Assembly (NCBI RefSeq): GCF_030580655.1
Contig: NZ_JAUQTB010000001.1
Span: forward strand, 62,001-126,000
Origin: Paenibacillus lacisoli
GTDB lineage: Bacteria; Bacillota; Bacilli; Paenibacillales; Paenibacillaceae
Length of the DNA: 64,000 bases
Direction of reading: 5' to 3'
Notes under the pieces: generated by a model
What the model was told of the DNA's origin: nothing
The model's input: only the letters and a program-made list of their open reading frames with translations
Database searches by the model: none
Shown: positions 61,744 through 64,000 of the stretch, piece by piece
How the letters are laid out: each line of letters starts with the position of its first letter
Position numbering within the stretch: the stretch's first letter is position 1
Made by a program: the position numbers and the translations under genes

Positions 61744-62408
61744 ATTGAACCTCCGTAAGAATGATCTTGTCCGGAAGTCCCCTGCTCCTTGACTGGAACA
61801 GTGCCGATTGACCGGCGGGGAAGCTTCCATTTGTAATAAACCGACAGCATACGGAAAAATACAACGAGGACGAACAGCACCAGCAGCTCAAGTGTTCCCT
61901 GTCTCATCCCTAAGCCCACAGCAAGACCGGCCAGTATCGCCCACACTGCATAGATTTCATCGCGAAGGACTAACGGCTTACGCCCTGCCAGCAGATCACG
62001 TATAATACCGCCTCCAATTCCTGTCATGACACCTGCTACGATGACTGCGCTAATGGGATGATGCATCTGTACTGCGTAGAGTGCCCCTTGAATAGCAAAA
62101 GCCGCCAGCCCGATTGCATCGAACAAGGCCTCCGTCTTCTTCCAGCGTCCGATCCAGACTGCAGGAAGCATAAAAGCAACAGCTACAGAAGCGATTGCCA
62201 GCAAAATGAGATTCCCCTGGCTCCATAACGATGTGACCGGGACTCCAATCAGCACATTGCGTATCACCCCACCGCCAAAAGCTGTAACCAGCCCAAGGAC
62301 AAGCACACCGAGAATATCATACTCTTCTTCCATTGCAACTACGGCCCCAGATAATGCAAACGCTATGGTACCAATAATGCTGAACACTTCAAACAAATGC
62401 ATATCCAC
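61740..62408 (-). CDS. Trimeric intracellular cation (TRIC/UPF0126) channel-family protein
   Basis: A 222-residue membrane protein with seven hydrophobic helices in two repeats. AFGGGVIRNVLIG and GIGGGIIRDLLAG are the paired glycine-rich motifs that define the UPF0126/TRIC family, whose members conduct K+ or other monovalent cations. The start is GTG at 62408, with GGGAGAGGG about 10 bases upstream; an ATG two codons later is an alternative. It is the first gene of a two-gene unit with the phosphatase. Confidence 0.88.
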   Translation of the reverse strand: MDMHLFEVFSIIGTIAFALSGAVVAMEEEYDILGVLVLGLVTAFGGGVIRNVLIGVPVTSLWSQGNLILLAIASVAVAFMLPAVWIGRWKKTEALFDAIGLAAFAIQGALYAVQMHHPISAVIVAGVMTGIGGGIIRDLLAGRKPLVLRDEIYAVWAILAGLAVGLGMRQGTLELLVLFVLVVFFRMLSVYYKWKLPRRSIGTVPVKEQGTSGQDHSYGGSI

Positions 62409-62603
62409 GTTCTTTTGTCCCTCTCCCTACATGATGTCGCAGCCCAGCCAGCTGCAAAGCTAACTGGACCTGTAATGTTTCATAACTGGTTTCATTGTAA
62501 CGAAAGATGTCAAAATTGTGCAAGCTAATTTCAACCTGTATACTAAAAGTGATATTTATATGAAAATAACTGTGATCACACATCGGCAGGAAGGATGCTA
62601 AGT

Positions 62604-63245
62604 ATGTCTTTTACAAGAGCCGTCATTTTTTCAGGAGGAAATCTGTTCCCCGAATCTCTTCAGGAAATTCATGAAACGGATTATGTTATAGGCGCGGATA
62701 AAGGGGCGCTTTTTCTGGTTTCCCACGGAGTACGCCCTGATTTGGCAGTTGGTGATTTTGACTCTGTCAGCCAAGAAGAACGTCAACAGATTGAAGAAAA
62801 GTGTGGACGTATGATTTCCTGTGACCCTATCCATAAAGATTTGACAGATACTGAGCTGGCCTTGGAACTTGCTTTTGAGGCTCACGCGAATGAAATCCTG
62901 ATGCTCGGTGTAACGGGTACACGGCTGGACCATACGCTGGCCAACATTCAAATGCTGATCCGGGCAGTCCAGCACCATTCTGTATGTACACTAAAGGACC
63001 CTAACAATCTGATCACCCTGACAGCTTCGACCCTGACCATCTATGAGCAGGGCTATACGTATGTCTCTCTTCTTCCTCTGACAGCAGAGGTAACCGGGAT
63101 TAACCTTGAAGGATTTATGTATCCACTCGAGAATGCCACACTCAAAATGGGACAATCTCTTGGCGTCAGCAATCGGCTGGCAGGACTTGAGGGAAACATC
63201 TCAATTCAAAGCGGTCTTTTGCTCGTTATTCAAAGCAAAGACTGA
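62604..63245 (+). CDS. thiN: Thiamine pyrophosphokinase
   Basis: A 213-residue enzyme that transfers pyrophosphate from ATP to thiamine, making the cofactor used by pyruvate dehydrogenase encoded nearby. VIGADKGALFLVSHGVRPDLAVGDFDSV contains the nucleotide and metal-binding aspartates. HKDLTDTELALELA and LGVTGTRLDHTLANIQML are also conserved. The C-terminal beta-sandwich thiamine-binding domain follows (SLLPLTAEVTGINLEGFMYPLEN). The ATG at 62604 has AGGAAGG 9 bases upstream. It is monocistronic, with a downstream terminator. Confidence 0.95.
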   Translation: MSFTRAVIFSGGNLFPESLQEIHETDYVIGADKGALFLVSHGVRPDLAVGDFDSVSQEERQQIEEKCGRMISCDPIHKDLTDTELALELAFEAHANEILMLGVTGTRLDHTLANIQMLIRAVQHHSVCTLKDPNNLITLTASTLTIYEQGYTYVSLLPLTAEVTGINLEGFMYPLENATLKMGQSLGVSNRLAGLEGNISIQSGLLLVIQSKD

Positions 63246-63317
63246 ACGTAAAGTTTAAAGTCTATCCTTGTTGATAGTTACATTTTTGTAATCCAATATA
63301 ATGCTGCTTAAAATGAC

Positions 63318-63344
63318 AAAAACCCTTGGCTGCCAAGGGTTTTT
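63318..63344 (+). terminator. Bidirectional terminator after thiN
   Basis: AAAAACCCTTGG/CCAAGGGTTTTT perfect 12 bp stem with a 3-base loop, about 70 bases downstream of the stop codon. Confidence 0.88.
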
Positions 63345-63472
63345 CTTAGGTTTACATATCGTTCCAGATCATATTTTTTAAAAGTTTGTAATTTTAATCA
63401 TATTTTAATAAACATCAACAAAACCTTGTCCCGCAATGGTTTAATAAATGCCAACCATAATTTAGGTAGTTA

Positions 63473-63481
63473 CAAACCTGT
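63473..63481 (+). promoter_or_regulatory. Possible extended -10 promoter of the NlpC/P60 gene
   Basis: TGTTATACT-type element (TGn followed by TATACT) begins near 63478, about 45 bases before the start codon. No -35 consensus is seen; coordinates are approximate. Confidence 0.4.
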
Positions 63482-63528
63482 TATACTACGAATCGAACCT
63501 GAAAGCAAACGATTTTTGGAGGTATAAC

Positions 63529-64000
63529 ATGAAATTTAACACTCTCATCCAAAAAGTAGTCACTGTAGGGTTATGCGCTACAATCGGCTTTGGTGCCGTA
63601 AGCATGATTAATGCCCCTGCTGCTCAGGCAGCGACTGCTTCAGTATCATCGACAAAAGGTCAGAATGTCGTCAATTATGGCAAGAAGTTTATGGGAACTC
63701 CATATAAATTCGGTGCTTCGACCAATACCACTAAAAACTTTGACTGTTCTTCATTTATGAAGTACATTTTCAAGAAATACGGCGTTAGCCTGCCCCGTAC
63801 TTCTGCAGCACAGTCAAAAGTCGGCAAGGCAGTTAGCAAAGCTAACCTGAAGCCAGGCGATCTGGTATTCTTCTCCAGTGGCAGCAGAGCCAACGGCAAA
63901 AATGTCACTCACGTCGCTGTCTACGCAGGTAACGGAAAAATCCTGCACACTTACGGAAAACCAGGTGTCACAATCTCTAATTTGAACTCTGGCAACTGGA
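63529..64000 (+). CDS. NlpC/P60-family cell wall endopeptidase, N-terminal part
   Basis: The gene runs off the right edge; 157 codons are visible. A signal peptide is followed by a cleavage region near AAQAATASV (about residue 34). The NlpC/P60 domain starts near residue 45 with the catalytic Cys in NFDCSSFMKYIF, then LPRTSAAQSKVG, LKPGDLVFF, the catalytic His in THVAVYAGNGKILH and a further His. It should cut D-gamma-glutamyl-diaminopimelate links in peptidoglycan outside the cell. TGGAGG lies 7 bases before the ATG at 63529. No LysM or SH3 domain precedes the catalytic domain. Confidence 0.9.
   Translation, partial: MKFNTLIQKVVTVGLCATIGFGAVSMINAPAAQAATASVSSTKGQNVVNYGKKFMGTPYKFGASTNTTKNFDCSSFMKYIFKKYGVSLPRTSAAQSKVGKAVSKANLKPGDLVFFSSGSRANGKNVTHVAVYAGNGKILHTYGKPGVTISNLNSGNW

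Noticed and set aside
63278..63291. TTACA-TTTT-TGTAA inverted repeat downstream of thiN
   Set aside because: Short, AT-rich and placed between a stop codon and a terminator. There is no good evidence for an operator, nor for a WalR box, which needs direct repeats.
1..64000. CRISPR arrays, tRNA or rRNA genes, transposases and prophage genes
   Set aside because: Looked for on both strands; no regularly spaced repeats, cloverleaf or rRNA-like segments, transposase motifs or phage structural genes were recognised.

Overview
The window reads as a chromosomal segment of a spore-forming, low-to-mid GC Firmicute, most likely Paenibacillus or a close relative. The basis is strong AGGAGG-type ribosome binding sites with frequent TTG and GTG starts, an adjacent cwlJ-gerQ spore germination pair, a pdhABC-lpd operon ordered as in Bacillus, a XerS-like recombinase, a c-di-AMP (ydaO-type) riboswitch in front of a LysM-3D protein, and compact genes separated by classic U-tract terminators. 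No rRNA, tRNA, CRISPR array, insertion sequence or prophage was seen.

Layout. 1-9.8 kb: the cut end of a Na+/K+:H+ antiporter, an amino acid permease, a LysE-type exporter, a CHASE3/HAMP/GAF hybrid histidine kinase, fumC with an aldose 1-epimerase-like gene upstream, an MBL-fold hydrolase and a small unknown protein. 9.8-18.5 kb: M29 aminopeptidase, zinc alcohol dehydrogenase, a cysteine-poor L33 (rpmG) with a Zur-like operator, a sigma factor, a CNNM/CorC protein, gerQ-cwlJ, two small proteins and a Ycf48-like lipoprotein. 18.5-23.2 kb: an accessory-looking stretch with two tyrosine recombinases (one XerC/D-like, one XerS-like), a small HD hydrolase of the (p)ppGpp-hydrolase type, a flavin reductase-like protein, a GNAT acetyltransferase, AT-rich intergenic DNA and several dif-like 11-6-11 sites.

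23.2-30.2 kb: mobB-moeA (molybdenum cofactor), a small HNH protein, a four-gene PspA/DUF350/DUF4178/DUF4247 membrane-stress module, a polysaccharide deacetylase and the riboswitch-controlled LysM-3D protein. 30.2-41.3 kb: a polar amino acid ABC transporter with the binding protein fused to the permease, M20 peptidase, AI-2E-family protein, a His/Cys-rich membrane-anchored protein, and the glycogen genes glgBA divergent from glgC. 41.3-48.9 kb: a probable operon of ABC ATPase, FG-GAP-like lipoprotein, response regulator and histidine kinase, then an MFS transporter, an ArsR-type regulator and a HAD hydrolase. 48.9-64 kb: topB, gltD, thyA-dfrA, the pyruvate dehydrogenase operon pdhA-pdhB-pdhC-lpd, an esterase, a TRIC-like channel with a low-molecular-weight protein tyrosine phosphatase, thiamine pyrophosphokinase and the cut start of an NlpC/P60 endopeptidase.

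The most unusual region is 18.5-20.8 kb, extending to 29.3 kb. Four sites have an arm identical or nearly identical to the XerD arm of Firmicute dif, a 6 bp centre and a second CATAA-type arm. Two are in tandem and one is inverted, and together they bracket the recombinase and HD-hydrolase genes. This resembles the dif-module arrangement known from some plasmids. It is an inference from sequence only.
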